Below the pieces are notes generated by a model that saw nothing but the letters and a program-made list of their open reading frames with translations, had not been told where the DNA came from and searched no databases. Shown here piece by piece: positions 8,355 through 16,907 of a stretch of DNA of 64,000 nucleotides. The translations under genes were made by a program, and so were the position numbers. The stretch's first letter is position 1. The number at the start of each line of letters is the position of its first letter. Where the stretch lies: positions 235,649 to 299,648 of the forward strand of contig JAUIKS010000014.1 in NCBI GenBank assembly GCA_030430565.1. Reading direction: 5' to 3'. This DNA is from Polyangia bacterium. GTDB taxonomy: Bacteria > Myxococcota_A > Polyangia > Nannocystales > Nannocystaceae.

Positions 8355-8446
8355 AAAAAAGTCGTGTCGCCTCGATCCTACGCGAGACCTGGCGCCGGTG
8401 TATACGGTATGGCCTTTTGGGCAGTCACGACGCGCGGACGTCGAGA

Positions 8447-10027
8447 TCACCGCGAGAGCAGGAACTGCTGCACGAGGCCGTCAGGGGTCCGGTACAGCGA
8501 CGCGCGCAGGGTCTCGCCCTTGAACACGAGCGTGAGGTTGGCGACCTGCATGCCGCCGCGCTCGCGCAGGGAGGTGACGGTGACCTTGGTCGGCTCGCCC
8601 AGCGCCTTCAGGCGCGGCGCGGCGGCGCGGACGTGAGCGTCGTCGAGGTAGGCGTTGAAGTCGGCGCTGAGGCGCGCGCGCCGGGGCGCGCCGCGCTGCA
8701 GCTCACGCAGGAGCTCGCGGGCGATCGTCTCGGGCGGCGGACCGTCGACCTCCGGCGCCTCGGGGGTCTGACGATCGGCCTCGATGAGGAGCGCGAGGAT
8801 GGTGTCCGCGAGCGGCTTGGCGCTGGCGCCCGCGCCGTTGGAGACGACGGCGACGCCCGAGCGCGTGCGCGGGACGAAGGCGTTCTTGGAGGCGAAGCCG
8901 CTGACGCCGCCGGTGTGCACGAGGATCGACTCGCCGGCGAAACGGCGGACCCCGAGCCCGCAGCCGTAGCTGGTCTCGCGCCCGTCGCTCAGCCGCGTCG
9001 GCGTGCTCATGCGCGCGTAGGACTTCGGGCTGACGACCTCGCCGCGGACGAGCGCGAGGTCCCAGCGCAGGAGGTCCGAGGGGGTCGACCACATCGCCCC
9101 GGCGGCGTGGATCCAGCCGGCGCCCTCGGGCGTGGCCTCCTCGGGCTCGCCGAGCGCGAACGAGGTGTAGCCGGTCGCGGCGGTCTCGGGTCGCGCGTCG
9201 CGGCCGAAGAACGTGTGCTGCAGGCCACGCGGCTGAAAGATTTCCTCGTCGAGCAGCGTCGCCATCGGGCGCCCGCTGACGCGCTCGAGCGCGCGGCCGA
9301 CGATGAGGTAGCCGGTGTTGCTGTAGGACCAGCGCGCGCGCGGCTCAAAGTCGAGCGGCATGCCGCCGAATTCCTGGATCAGCGCGTCGGTCTCGATCGG
9401 CCGCTGCATCCGCGGGATCACGAAGTCGAGCGGGTAGAAGTCGCGGTAGCCGGAGACGTGCGCGAGCGCGTCGTAGAGCCGGATGTCGTCGGCGCGGGTG
9501 AGTGCGGGGAAGTACGTAGCGACCGGGTCATCAAGCGAGAGAGCGCCACGCTCCTCGAGCAACAGGGCGGCCGCGCAGGTGAATTGCTTCGAGATCGACG
9601 CGATCGCGAATTCGGTCTCTGGCGTCACCGGGGCGCTCGTGGCGAGCGAGCGCGCGCCGTAGCCCTTGGCCAGCACGAGCTCGCCGTTCTGCATGATCGC
9701 CAGCGACATCCCGACGAGGCCGAGCCGCTCGCGCTCCGCGGCGGCGTAGGCGTCGATGGCGTCGAGCTCGAAGCGCCGGGGCGCGCTCGGCTCCTCAGAC
9801 GCCGGCTGGGAGTCGCGGCCGGCGCCCTCGGCGGTGTCTTTGGCCGTGTCTTTGGCGGTGTCTTTGGCGGTGTCTTTGGCGGTGTCTTTCTCGACGGCGT
9901 TTTTGGCGACGGCGTCGTCCGGCGCTGCAGCCGGTCGCGCGGCCTGCTCCGGCTGCTTCGGCGTGTCACAGGCCGCGCTCGAGCAGGCGAGGAGGAGGAC
10001 GGTGCAGAGACGCGCCGCGGATCGCAT
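8447..10027 (-). CDS. Beta-lactamase-fold serine hydrolase lipoprotein
   Basis: The signal peptide ends in a lipobox (SSAAC, Cys20), so the protein is probably lipidated. A Lys/Asp/Thr/Ala linker (residues 47-66) holds five near-perfect KDTA repeats. The catalytic domain (about 85-430) has all three class C/DD-peptidase motifs: Ser144-x-x-Lys147 (ASISKQF), Tyr235-Ser-Asn (WSYSNTGY) and His371-Thr-Gly-Gly. A C-terminal domain of ~100 residues completes the 526 aa, as in many esterase or peptidase members of this family. Real activity could be on D-amino-acid peptides, esters or beta-lactams; sequence alone cannot decide. It is divergent from the phosphoesterase gene at 10097, and the two share a 69-base promoter region. 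Confidence 0.9.
   Translation of the reverse strand: MRSAARLCTVLLLACSSAACDTPKQPEQAARPAAAPDDAVAKNAVEKDTAKDTAKDTAKDTAKDTAEGAGRDSQPASEEPSAPRRFELDAIDAYAAAERERLGLVGMSLAIMQNGELVLAKGYGARSLATSAPVTPETEFAIASISKQFTCAAALLLEERGALSLDDPVATYFPALTRADDIRLYDALAHVSGYRDFYPLDFVIPRMQRPIETDALIQEFGGMPLDFEPRARWSYSNTGYLIVGRALERVSGRPMATLLDEEIFQPRGLQHTFFGRDARPETAATGYTSFALGEPEEATPEGAGWIHAAGAMWSTPSDLLRWDLALVRGEVVSPKSYARMSTPTRLSDGRETSYGCGLGVRRFAGESILVHTGGVSGFASKNAFVPRTRSGVAVVSNGAGASAKPLADTILALLIEADRQTPEAPEVDGPPPETIARELLRELQRGAPRRARLSADFNAYLDDAHVRAAAPRLKALGEPTKVTVTSLRERGGMQVANLTLVFKGETLRASLYRTPDGLVQQFLLSR
9831..9890. repeat. Five tandem copies of a 12-bp repeat
   Basis: The unit gcggtgtctttg is repeated five times with single changes in two copies. 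It encodes the KDTA repeats of the linker behind the lipid anchor of the beta-lactamase-like lipoprotein. The 12-base period keeps the frame, so copy number can change without breaking the gene. Confidence 0.95.
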
Positions 10028-10096
10028 GCGGCAACCTACGGGCGCGCCGCGAGCCCGTCAAACGAGCTGCGGTTTCGCTGGCGCGGCTTCGGTGTT

Positions 10097-11737
10097 ATGG
10101 CGATCGCCATGGACTCCTTTGACGACCGCGACGACCGTGACGACCCCCGACTCCGCGCGCTCCGACCCGACGCTCACGCGGCGCGGCAGGGCCAGCTCCG
10201 CCAGCCGCTCGCGCCGCTCTCACGACGACGGGCGGTCCAGGGGCTCAGCGCGCTGGTCGGCGCGGCCGCGCTGCCGCTCTCCGTGGGCTGTGGAGACAGC
10301 GGCGACGGAACGGGGACCGACGGCGCGACGACGGGCTCGGGCGAGACCGACGGCGCGACGACGGGCGCGTCAACCTCTTCGACGTCCTCGGGCTCCTCGA
10401 CGGGCGACGCGACGACGGGCGCGGAGGATCCAGGCTTCGAGCTCTGCGAGAGCTCCGACGCGACGCCGGAGGAGCTGCTGGCGAACATCGACCACATCGT
10501 GGTCGTGATGATGGAGAACCGCTCCTTCGATCACTACATGGGCGCGCTCGCGTTCGCCGAGGGTCTGCCGGTCAACGGGCTGACGGGCGCGGAGTCCAAC
10601 CCGACGCTCGGCGGCGACCCGATCGGCGTGTTCAACCTCCAGCACTACATCAGCGAGGAGGACCCGCCGCACGGCTGGAGCACCTCGCGCGTGCAGTGGA
10701 ACGAGGGGCTCAACGACGGCTTCGTGCGCGCCTTCGAGGAGGAGGGCGCGTCTGGCCTCGACGAGGTGATGGGCTACTACGTGCGCGCGCAGCTGCCGAT
10801 CAGCTACGCGCTCACCGACGAGTACGTGCTCTGCGACAATTGGTTCGCGTCGGTGATGGGCCCGACCTGGCCCAACCGCTTCTTCCTCCACCTGGCGAGC
10901 TCCGACGGCAACATGAGCAACGACGCGATCTTGTCGGAGCTGCCGAGCATCTTCTCGGCGTGCGCGGACAAGGGCGTCTCGGCCAAGTACTACGCCTCGA
11001 ACCTGCCCTTCCCGGTGGTCTACGGGACGCACGGGAGCGAGCCGCACATGGCGATGGCGCAGGACTTCTTCGTCGACGCCGCGGCGGGCGACCTGCCGAG
11101 CTTCTGCATGATCGAGCCGACCCTGACGGCGCTCAACGTGATCGGCAACGACGATCACCCGCCCGCGGATGTCCAGGACGGCCAGGCGTTCCTCGCGACG
11201 GTCTACAACGCGCTGGCGCAGAGCCCGAATTGGTCGCGCACGCTGCTGATCGTCACCTACGACGAGCACGGCGGCTACTACGACCACGTGTCGCCGCCGC
11301 AGGTCTTCGACTCGCGCCCCGAGTTTCAGCAGCTCGGCTTCCGCGTGCCGTCGCTGGTGATCGGGCCGCAGGTCCGCCGAGGCTGCGCCAACGGGCTGCT
11401 GTTCGATCACGTCTCGGTCGCGGCGACGGTCACCCGTCGCTTCGGCCTGACGCCGCTCAACGAGCGCGTGACCATGACCGCCGACCTCTCGAGCTGCATC
11501 GACCCGGCGCGGATCGACAACCCCAGGCCGCCGATCGTGCTGCCGACCGTGCGGGTGCGGCGACCCAGGGTGATCATCCCCGGCGCGAACTTCGGCGGGC
11601 AGGTCGAACTCGCGCGGGCGATTGAGCGCGGCGAGAAGTACGCTCATCGCCAGTGGCGGCGTCGCAGCGTCGAGGCGATCGAGGCCGCGCTCGATCACGG
11701 TCGCCGGCTCGGCGCGCTTCGGGTCGTCAATCGCTAG
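10097..11737 (+). CDS. Phosphoesterase-family (phospholipase C / acid phosphatase type) Tat lipoprotein
   Basis: The N-terminus has a twin-arginine stretch (SRRRAVQGL, residues 42-50) and a lipobox ending at Cys65 (LSVGC), so the enzyme is likely exported folded and lipid-anchored. A Thr/Gly/Ser linker follows. The catalytic domain starts near residue 130 and carries HIVVVMMENRSFDHYMG, the metal-binding signature of the PF04185 family, and later YDEHGGYYDHV with the expected Asp-Glu-His. Family members hydrolyse phosphodiesters such as phosphatidylcholine, or phosphomonoesters. The substrate here is unknown. I start at the ATG at 10097; a second ATG is four codons later. Longer upstream reading is antisense to the hydrolase gene. 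Confidence 0.92.
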   Translation: MAIAMDSFDDRDDRDDPRLRALRPDAHAARQGQLRQPLAPLSRRRAVQGLSALVGAAALPLSVGCGDSGDGTGTDGATTGSGETDGATTGASTSSTSSGSSTGDATTGAEDPGFELCESSDATPEELLANIDHIVVVMMENRSFDHYMGALAFAEGLPVNGLTGAESNPTLGGDPIGVFNLQHYISEEDPPHGWSTSRVQWNEGLNDGFVRAFEEEGASGLDEVMGYYVRAQLPISYALTDEYVLCDNWFASVMGPTWPNRFFLHLASSDGNMSNDAILSELPSIFSACADKGVSAKYYASNLPFPVVYGTHGSEPHMAMAQDFFVDAAAGDLPSFCMIEPTLTALNVIGNDDHPPADVQDGQAFLATVYNALAQSPNWSRTLLIVTYDEHGGYYDHVSPPQVFDSRPEFQQLGFRVPSLVIGPQVRRGCANGLLFDHVSVAATVTRRFGLTPLNERVTMTADLSSCIDPARIDNPRPPIVLPTVRVRRPRVIIPGANFGGQVELARAIERGEKYAHRQWRRRSVEAIEAALDHGRRLGALRVVNR

Positions 11738-11748
11738 CTGACCTGAAG

Positions 11749-11760
11749 TACACTTTGCCC
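11749..11760 (+). promoter_or_regulatory. Candidate -10 element for a leaderless kinase gene
   Basis: TACACT (11749-11754) is followed by six bases and then the GTG start at 11761. It lies only 12 bases after the stop codon of the phosphoesterase gene. No ribosome binding site is visible. Confidence 0.5.
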
Positions 11761-14142
11761 GTGGCGAGGCAGAGTGATGACACGCGCGTGCTGCCGGCTG
11801 GCCGCGGCGATCGCCTGCTCGGCGGCGCCGTGGTCGCGGGGCGCTACGAGGTGCGCGGCGTGCTCGGGGTCGGGGGCATGGGCGCGGTCTACGAGGTCTT
11901 CGATCGCCACGTGCGCGAGCGCGTCGCGCTGAAGATCCTGCAGGCGGGCGCGCGCGCGGACGACACGCTCGTCGAGCGCTTCCGTCGCGAGGTCCGCCTC
12001 GCGCGGCGGGTGACGCACCGCAACGCGGCGCGGGTCTACGACCTCGGCCTCGAGGAGGGGCGCTGGTACCTGACGATGGAGCTCGTCGACGGCGAGAGCC
12101 TGCAGGAGCTGCTCGAGCGGGAGACCCGGCTGCCGCGCGAGCGCGCGTGCGCGATCGCGACGGACGTGTGCGCGGGCCTCTCGGCGATCCACGCGGCGGG
12201 CGTGGTCCACCGCGACCTCAAGCCGGGCAACGTCCTGCTCGAGCGCGGGGGGCGGGTCGTGATCACCGACTTCGGGATCGCGCGGCAGATCGAGCGCAGC
12301 GGCGACGACCCGCTCAAGACTCAGGGGGTGATCGGGACGCCGCTGTACATGGCGCCCGAGCAGGCTGCGGGCGCGCAGCTCGACGCCCGGGTCGATGTCT
12401 ACGCGCTGGGCGTGATGCTGTACTGCATGATCACGGGTCAGTTCCCCGGGCTCGGATTCGCGCGGCCGGGTGGGCTGGCGGCGCGGCGGCGCGCGGGGCC
12501 GCCAGATCCGCGGCACGTGATGAAGGTCCCCGACGGGCTGGCCGAGCTGATCATGGCCTGTATGTCGCTCGAGGCAGGTAAGAGGCCCGCGAGCGCGGAC
12601 GCGCTCGCGCGCGCGCTGCAGGCTTGGGTGGGCGGTGAGCGAGGCGCGTCGGCGCCGGTCACGAGCGGGGCGACGCGCGAGCCCGTTCCCGGCGTACCGC
12701 CGCGGGCCGCCGCCGCCGGGACCGGCCTCAACACGGGCTCGCTGCTGCGCGGGCCGACGGATCGCGCGCTCGTGGTCCTGCCGTTTCGCGTCCGCGGGCG
12801 CGCGGACGATGACTACCTCGCCGACGCGCTCGCGGAGGAGCTCTCAGACGTGCTCTCGAGGACACGCGGGCTGTGGGTCATCGGCGGCGGCGCGGCCTCG
12901 AGCTTCGTCGAGCGTCGCGACCCCCGCGACATCGGGCGCGAGCTCTCGGTGGACGTCGTGGTCGACGGGACGCTGCAGCGCGCCGGCGCGCGCGTCCGGA
13001 TCACCGCGCGCCTGTACGACGTGCGCGACGGCTGTCAGATCTGGTCGGGGCGCTTCGACGGCGACTTCGCCGACGTCTTCGAATTGCAGGACCGCATGGC
13101 GCGGCAGATCGCGGAGGCGCTGCGCGTCGAGCTCTCGACGCTGGCCTACCGCGGCGCGACCTCGCCCGAGGCGATCGAGTACTACCTGCGCGGGCGCAGC
13201 AAGGCGCACGGCTTCGGCGCGCAGCAGCAGGCCGCGGTCGCGCTGTTCGAGCGCAGCCTGCAGCTCGACGAGGACTTCAAGCCCGCCCTCTCGGCGCTCG
13301 CGTTCGCGACGCTGCGCTGCTGGTTCTTCGACCGCAAGCAGCTCAGGAGCGATTGGGAGCCGCGGGTGCGGAGCGTGATCCAGCGGGCCCGCGACGAGGC
13401 GCCGGAGCTGGCCGAGACCCACATCGCCAGCGGCGTCTACGAGCTCCAGCGCGGTGAGTACCGGCGCGGCGTCGCGTCGCTGCGTCGCGCCCTCGAGATC
13501 GCGCCGACCTGCGCGCTGGCGCATCAGCACCTCGGGATGATCGAGGCCGAGGCCGGCCGTCTCGAGCAGGGCCGCGAGCGGCTCAAGCTCTCGCTCGAGC
13601 TGGATCCTTCGCTGACGGTCGGGCTCTACGAGCTCGCGCGCCTCGCCGCGCTCACCGGCGACGCGGCGCGCTTCGAACGGCTGCTCTCGCGCCTGATCTC
13701 CCGCCGGCACGTCTCGAGGTCGGGCGCGACGGTGCTCGAGATGCGCGTGGCGAGCTGGAGCGGGGATCTCGAGCGGGTGCGCGACGTCGCCGGGACGGTC
13801 GAGGTCGACGGCTCCGCCGAGCGCATGATCGCGGCCGCCTACGCGCGCATGGTCCTGGGCGGCGAGGACGGCGAGGCCGCGACGCGCGAGCTGCTGGCGA
13901 TGCGCGCGAAGGTCACCAACCCGCGCTTTCGAACGCTCAGCGCCCAGCTCATCTCGGAGCAGCTCGTGCTCGGCGGGCAGACGCGACGCGCGGTCGAGCT
14001 CATCGACGAGGCGCTCTCCGAGGTGCTCGTTGATCTCGTGTGGCTCGAGCGCTGCCCGGCGCTGGCGCGGCTGCGGGAGGACCCGGCCTACCCCGAGCTC
14101 CACGCGCGGTTTCGAAGGCGCGCGCGCGAGGTCTGGAGCTGA
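11761..14142 (+). CDS. Ser/Thr protein kinase with TolB-like domain and TPR repeats
   Basis: Residues 29-290 form a complete Hanks-type kinase: glycine loop GVGGMGAVYE, Lys58 in VALK, catalytic HRDLKPGN (Asp152), TDFG (170-172) and GTPLYMAPEQ. A short linker leads to a TolB-like/FlgO-type domain (about 335-460), beginning ALVVLPFRVRG and containing VDVVVDGTLQRAG. The C-terminal ~320 residues are TPR-like helices (LDEDFKPALSALAFATLRC and following). No transmembrane helix separates the domains, so the protein is probably cytoplasmic. Similar TolB-TPR tails are common in adenylate cyclases and kinases of myxobacteria. The GTG at 11761 is chosen from the promoter spacing. The 793-residue product follows the phosphoesterase gene. 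Confidence 0.92.
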   Translation: MARQSDDTRVLPAGRGDRLLGGAVVAGRYEVRGVLGVGGMGAVYEVFDRHVRERVALKILQAGARADDTLVERFRREVRLARRVTHRNAARVYDLGLEEGRWYLTMELVDGESLQELLERETRLPRERACAIATDVCAGLSAIHAAGVVHRDLKPGNVLLERGGRVVITDFGIARQIERSGDDPLKTQGVIGTPLYMAPEQAAGAQLDARVDVYALGVMLYCMITGQFPGLGFARPGGLAARRRAGPPDPRHVMKVPDGLAELIMACMSLEAGKRPASADALARALQAWVGGERGASAPVTSGATREPVPGVPPRAAAAGTGLNTGSLLRGPTDRALVVLPFRVRGRADDDYLADALAEELSDVLSRTRGLWVIGGGAASSFVERRDPRDIGRELSVDVVVDGTLQRAGARVRITARLYDVRDGCQIWSGRFDGDFADVFELQDRMARQIAEALRVELSTLAYRGATSPEAIEYYLRGRSKAHGFGAQQQAAVALFERSLQLDEDFKPALSALAFATLRCWFFDRKQLRSDWEPRVRSVIQRARDEAPELAETHIASGVYELQRGEYRRGVASLRRALEIAPTCALAHQHLGMIEAEAGRLEQGRERLKLSLELDPSLTVGLYELARLAALTGDAARFERLLSRLISRRHVSRSGATVLEMRVASWSGDLERVRDVAGTVEVDGSAERMIAAAYARMVLGGEDGEAATRELLAMRAKVTNPRFRTLSAQLISEQLVLGGQTRRAVELIDEALSEVLVDLVWLERCPALARLREDPAYPELHARFRRRAREVWS

Positions 14143-14166
14143 CGCGCCGTCGGGCGCGACGCGACA

Positions 14167-14517
14167 TCACGGGTGGCGCTGGCGGAGCCGCGCGACGACA
14201 TCGGTCGGGAGCGCGCCGGACTGCAGGACTCGCTCGATCGACGCGTCCGCGAGCTCCGGCGCCTCGTCGTCAGGTTGATCTTCTTCGACCGGCCCGTCGC
14301 CGCCGTCACCGACCCCGTCTTCGCCGCCCTCCTCGCCGCCCTCCTCGCCCACGGCTTCGTCCGCGCCCATGTCGGGCGGCGCGTCGGGCTCCGCGACCGA
14401 GAGGCACGGCCCGACATCGGGGGGCAGGACGCTGAGGCACGGGCGCGTGCGGCACGAGAGCGCGGCGGTGAGCCCGAGGCCGAGGAGCAGCGCGGTGGGG
14501 AGGCGCGAGAGCTGCAT
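14167..14517 (-). CDS. Small acidic lipoprotein (116 aa)
   Basis: The signal peptide MQLSRLPTALLLGLGLTAALSC ends in a lipobox-like LSC. The mature part has two CLS motifs (RPCLSVLPPD, GPCLSVAEPD) and then a long acidic Gly/Glu/Asp region, ending in a small basic tail (VARLRQRHP). I start at the internal ATG at 14517; the open frame upstream to 14874 is Arg-rich and unlikely to be translated. It converges on the kinase-TPR gene that ends at 14142. Function is unknown. Confidence 0.65.
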   Translation of the reverse strand: MQLSRLPTALLLGLGLTAALSCRTRPCLSVLPPDVGPCLSVAEPDAPPDMGADEAVGEEGGEEGGEDGVGDGGDGPVEEDQPDDEAPELADASIERVLQSGALPTDVVARLRQRHP

Positions 14518-14640
14518 CAGAATCTCCGAACGCCCGAGGATACCGCGATCGAGACGCACGCAGGTGCGTGGCGGCATGGCTCCACGCGCCCGCGGGGGCT
14601 GTGTCTCGCTGGGCGCTGCTGCGCGCGGCCGCCGTTCACG

Positions 14641-14757
14641 TCGTAGCAGTCCTCGTAGTCCCCGCTCTGGGTGCTGTTGTTGACGTAGCCGACCCCGCCG
14701 ACCGAGACCTCGCCGCCGACGTTGTGGTTTGACCACGCGCCGCCCAGGTCTCGGCTG
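14641..14757 (-). pseudogene. Possible remnant of a secreted Gly/Asn-rich protein
   Basis: One minus-strand frame reads SRDLGGAWSNHNVGGEVSVG, then GVGYVNNSTQSGDYEDCYD and VNGG. This composition is unlike the Arg/Pro-rich noise of the other frames and resembles a real exported protein. The frame has no start codon or signal peptide before it and soon turns Arg-rich. I take it as a fragment of a lost gene, with low confidence. Confidence 0.25.
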
Positions 14758-14767
14758 TCGCGCTACA

Positions 14768-15586
14768 ATGACCCCCGTGAAGCCGCGCGTCTCGACCCTC
14801 GCCGCCCTGTCGGTCCTCGCGCTGCTCGCGATCGGCGGGCTCTGCTTCGTCGTCAGCTCCTCGCTGGCGGCCATGTATCAGCTGCCCATTTGGTCAGCCG
14901 CGGTGATCGGCGCGCTCAGCTTCCCGCTCGCCGGGCTGCTCTGGCACCTCGTCCGCGAGCGCGCGCGTCGCGGTCGAGCGCCGGGCTGGCTGACTCGGCG
15001 CGCGCGTTTCGCCCTGCGGCAGCTCGTCGTCTGCGGCGTGATCCTCGGCGCGTGCTTCGGCGTCGCGGAGCCGCAGACCCGTCAGGCGCTGCTCGAGCAC
15101 CGCGGCTGGATCGTCGGCTACACCCAGGCGCGGACCGAGGAGGGCTGCGAGGTCCGCGGCGGCCACCACCCTCACTGGGGCGCCGACGTCGATGAGGGCC
15201 TCGCCCGTGCGGCCGAGCTCGACAAGCCCGCGCTGCTCTACTTTCGCTCTGATTGGTGTCACTACTGCGAGGAGTTCGAGCGCGACGTGCTGTGCGCCCC
15301 CGAGGTCGCCGAGACGATCGACCGCGATTACGTCGGCGTGCGGATCAACGAGCTTGACATGAGCCCCGAGGTCAAGGCGCGCTTCCACGTCACCGGCTAT
15401 CCGAGGACGCTGCTGCTCGGCCCGGACCTTCGCCCGCGCAGCAACGGTCCGTCCAAGCGGGAGCGGGAGGCCACGCACGAGTGGTTGCTGCGCAACCGCG
15501 TGTCGCCCCTCGAGCGGCTCACGCCCGCGCCTCCACCCGACAGCGCGATCCCGCAGCCCGAGCCGGCGGCTTCACCCGAAGGCTAG
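14768..15586 (+). CDS. Membrane-anchored thioredoxin-fold protein
   Basis: Three hydrophobic helices fill the first 100 residues (LAALSVLALLAIGGLCFVV; WSAAVIGALSFPLAGLLW; LVVCGVILGACFGVA). The C-terminal domain is a thioredoxin fold of the DsbD-gamma or DUF255 type: KPALLYFRSDWCHYCEEF with Cys164 and Cys167 in a CxxC motif, and a cis-Pro region VTGYPRTLLLG. The domain would reduce or isomerise disulfides on the side it faces, probably the periplasm. A TACAAT hexamer (14764-14769) overlaps the ATG at 14768. If it is the -10 element, the real start is the leaderless GTG at 14777, seven bases after it. The Pro-rich C-terminal tail is not conserved-looking. Confidence 0.88.
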   Translation: MTPVKPRVSTLAALSVLALLAIGGLCFVVSSSLAAMYQLPIWSAAVIGALSFPLAGLLWHLVRERARRGRAPGWLTRRARFALRQLVVCGVILGACFGVAEPQTRQALLEHRGWIVGYTQARTEEGCEVRGGHHPHWGADVDEGLARAAELDKPALLYFRSDWCHYCEEFERDVLCAPEVAETIDRDYVGVRINELDMSPEVKARFHVTGYPRTLLLGPDLRPRSNGPSKREREATHEWLLRNRVSPLERLTPAPPPDSAIPQPEPAASPEG

Positions 15587-15611
15587 CCCCATCGCACCAG
15601 GTCTGACGCGG

Positions 15612-16859
15612 CTAGGCCGCGCGCACGCGGACCAGCGAGACCAGGCGGTGCAGCGCGCGCTCGACGACCTCGGTGTCCTCGTGGCGCAGGATCGCGAAGC
15701 CGTCGCCCTCGTAGCCCTTGCTCGGCGCCGCGCCGATCTTGGGAAGACGTGTCTCGACGACCAGGTGACCGAGCTCGCGCTGGGCCTGGTCGAGACCCTC
15801 GATGGCGACGATGCGCGACGCGCCGGCGCGCGCGCTCCCCTGCGCGCGGAAGAACGCCGCCCCCGCGGCGTAGCGGCGGGCCGGCGGCTCGAAGCGCTCG
15901 AGCACGACGAGCTCGGCCCAGAGCTTGAGGAAGTCGACGTCGTGCGCGTAGCCGTTGAGCGAGACGATCTGCGCGCCGGGCGGGCGCGCGGCGACCTCGG
16001 AGATCGCGACGCCGCCGCGTCGGCGGGGGGTCGCGAACCACTCGAGGTGGCTGAGGCCCGTGTGCATGCCGAGGGTCTTGAGCGCGGCCCGGGCCGGCCC
16101 CCGGATCGCGCGGGCCTCGGGGTTCTCGCGCTCGCGCGGCAGCAGCACCGTCCACTGGATCCACGGGTTGTCGAGCACGTGCAGCGGCGTCGGGGCGTAG
16201 CGCGTCATCGAGTCCCACACGGCCTCGCCGCGGATGCTGACGGTCTCGAACGAGCGCTCGACGCCGGTCATGAACTCCTCGATCACGGCGGGCCGCTCGG
16301 GGGATGGCTTGAGGGACAGCAGCGCGCGCTGGAGGTCCGCCTCGCTCTGGACGCGGAAGGTGCCGACCGCGGCCGCGCCCGCCGGCGGCTTGATGACGAC
16401 GGGCAGGCCGACCGCGCGGATGAAGCGGAGCGCCTCGGCGGTCGAGCGCACGCGGGTGTGACGGGCGCAGGGCAGCCCGGCCGCCTGCAGCGCGTCCTTC
16501 ATGCGCGCCTTGTCGCGGAAGTTGCGGGCCGCGGCCTCGCCCATGCCGTCGACGCCGAGGCGGTCGCGGACGATCCCGAGCTGGACCTGGATGTGCTCGA
16601 GCGCGCCGAGCAGCACGTCGACGCGGCCGAGCGAGCCGGCGAGCGCCCGCGTCGCGGTCACGAGCTGCCCGGCGTCGAGCGCGTTCGAGACCTGATAGTG
16701 CCCGGCCAGCCGACGCCGGATCCCGGGCGGCATGTGGGCGAGCGAGGACTGGGAGATCAGCGCGAGGCGGACGCCCGGGAGCGCCGCGATCGCGGCGACG
16801 AAGCGGAGCGTCGCCGTCATGAAGAAGGGCGCGACGAAGACGACGGTGCGGTGGGCCAT
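15612..16859 (-). CDS. ATP-grasp ligase (member 1 of a window-wide set)
   Basis: The 415-residue protein has the PurK/carboxylase type of ATP-grasp layout. An N-terminal Rossmann-like domain starts VVFVAPFFM. Central ATP-binding strands include VVIKPPAGAAAVGTF (near residues 155-170) with the nucleotide Lys. The acidic magnesium-binding end reads ISEVAARPPGAQ. An HLEWF motif (GLSHLEWF) is shared with the two ligases at 35.6-38.1 kb. ATP-grasp enzymes join a carboxylate to an amine or thiol through an acyl-phosphate. The substrates are unknown. It is the last gene of a minus-strand operon after the esterase-fold gene, with a Shine-Dalgarno-like AGGCAGG before its ATG and an AT-rich intercistronic gap of 46 bases. 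Confidence 0.88.
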   Translation of the reverse strand: MAHRTVVFVAPFFMTATLRFVAAIAALPGVRLALISQSSLAHMPPGIRRRLAGHYQVSNALDAGQLVTATRALAGSLGRVDVLLGALEHIQVQLGIVRDRLGVDGMGEAAARNFRDKARMKDALQAAGLPCARHTRVRSTAEALRFIRAVGLPVVIKPPAGAAAVGTFRVQSEADLQRALLSLKPSPERPAVIEEFMTGVERSFETVSIRGEAVWDSMTRYAPTPLHVLDNPWIQWTVLLPRERENPEARAIRGPARAALKTLGMHTGLSHLEWFATPRRRGGVAISEVAARPPGAQIVSLNGYAHDVDFLKLWAELVVLERFEPPARRYAAGAAFFRAQGSARAGASRIVAIEGLDQAQRELGHLVVETRLPKIGAAPSKGYEGDGFAILRHEDTEVVERALHRLVSLVRVRAA

Positions 16860-16889
16860 GGCCTGCCTTTATTTTCTTTATGTCTTAAG

Positions 16890-16907
16890 GAGCTGGTGAA
16901 TCAGCTC
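16890..16907 (-). promoter_or_regulatory. Intercistronic hairpin between esterase and ATP-grasp genes
   Basis: GAGCTG (16890-16895) and CAGCTC (16902-16907) form a six-base stem with a six-base loop at the very end of the esterase gene. It is followed on the minus strand by the AT-rich sequence before the ligase ATG. It lacks a T-run, so it is more likely an RNA-processing or stability element than a terminator. Confidence 0.35.

Noticed and set aside
8417..10096. Long plus-strand open frame in front of the phosphoesterase gene
   Set aside because: It is antisense to the beta-lactamase-like gene and Arg/Glu/Val-rich with no domain; the true gene starts at 10097 with a Tat signal.
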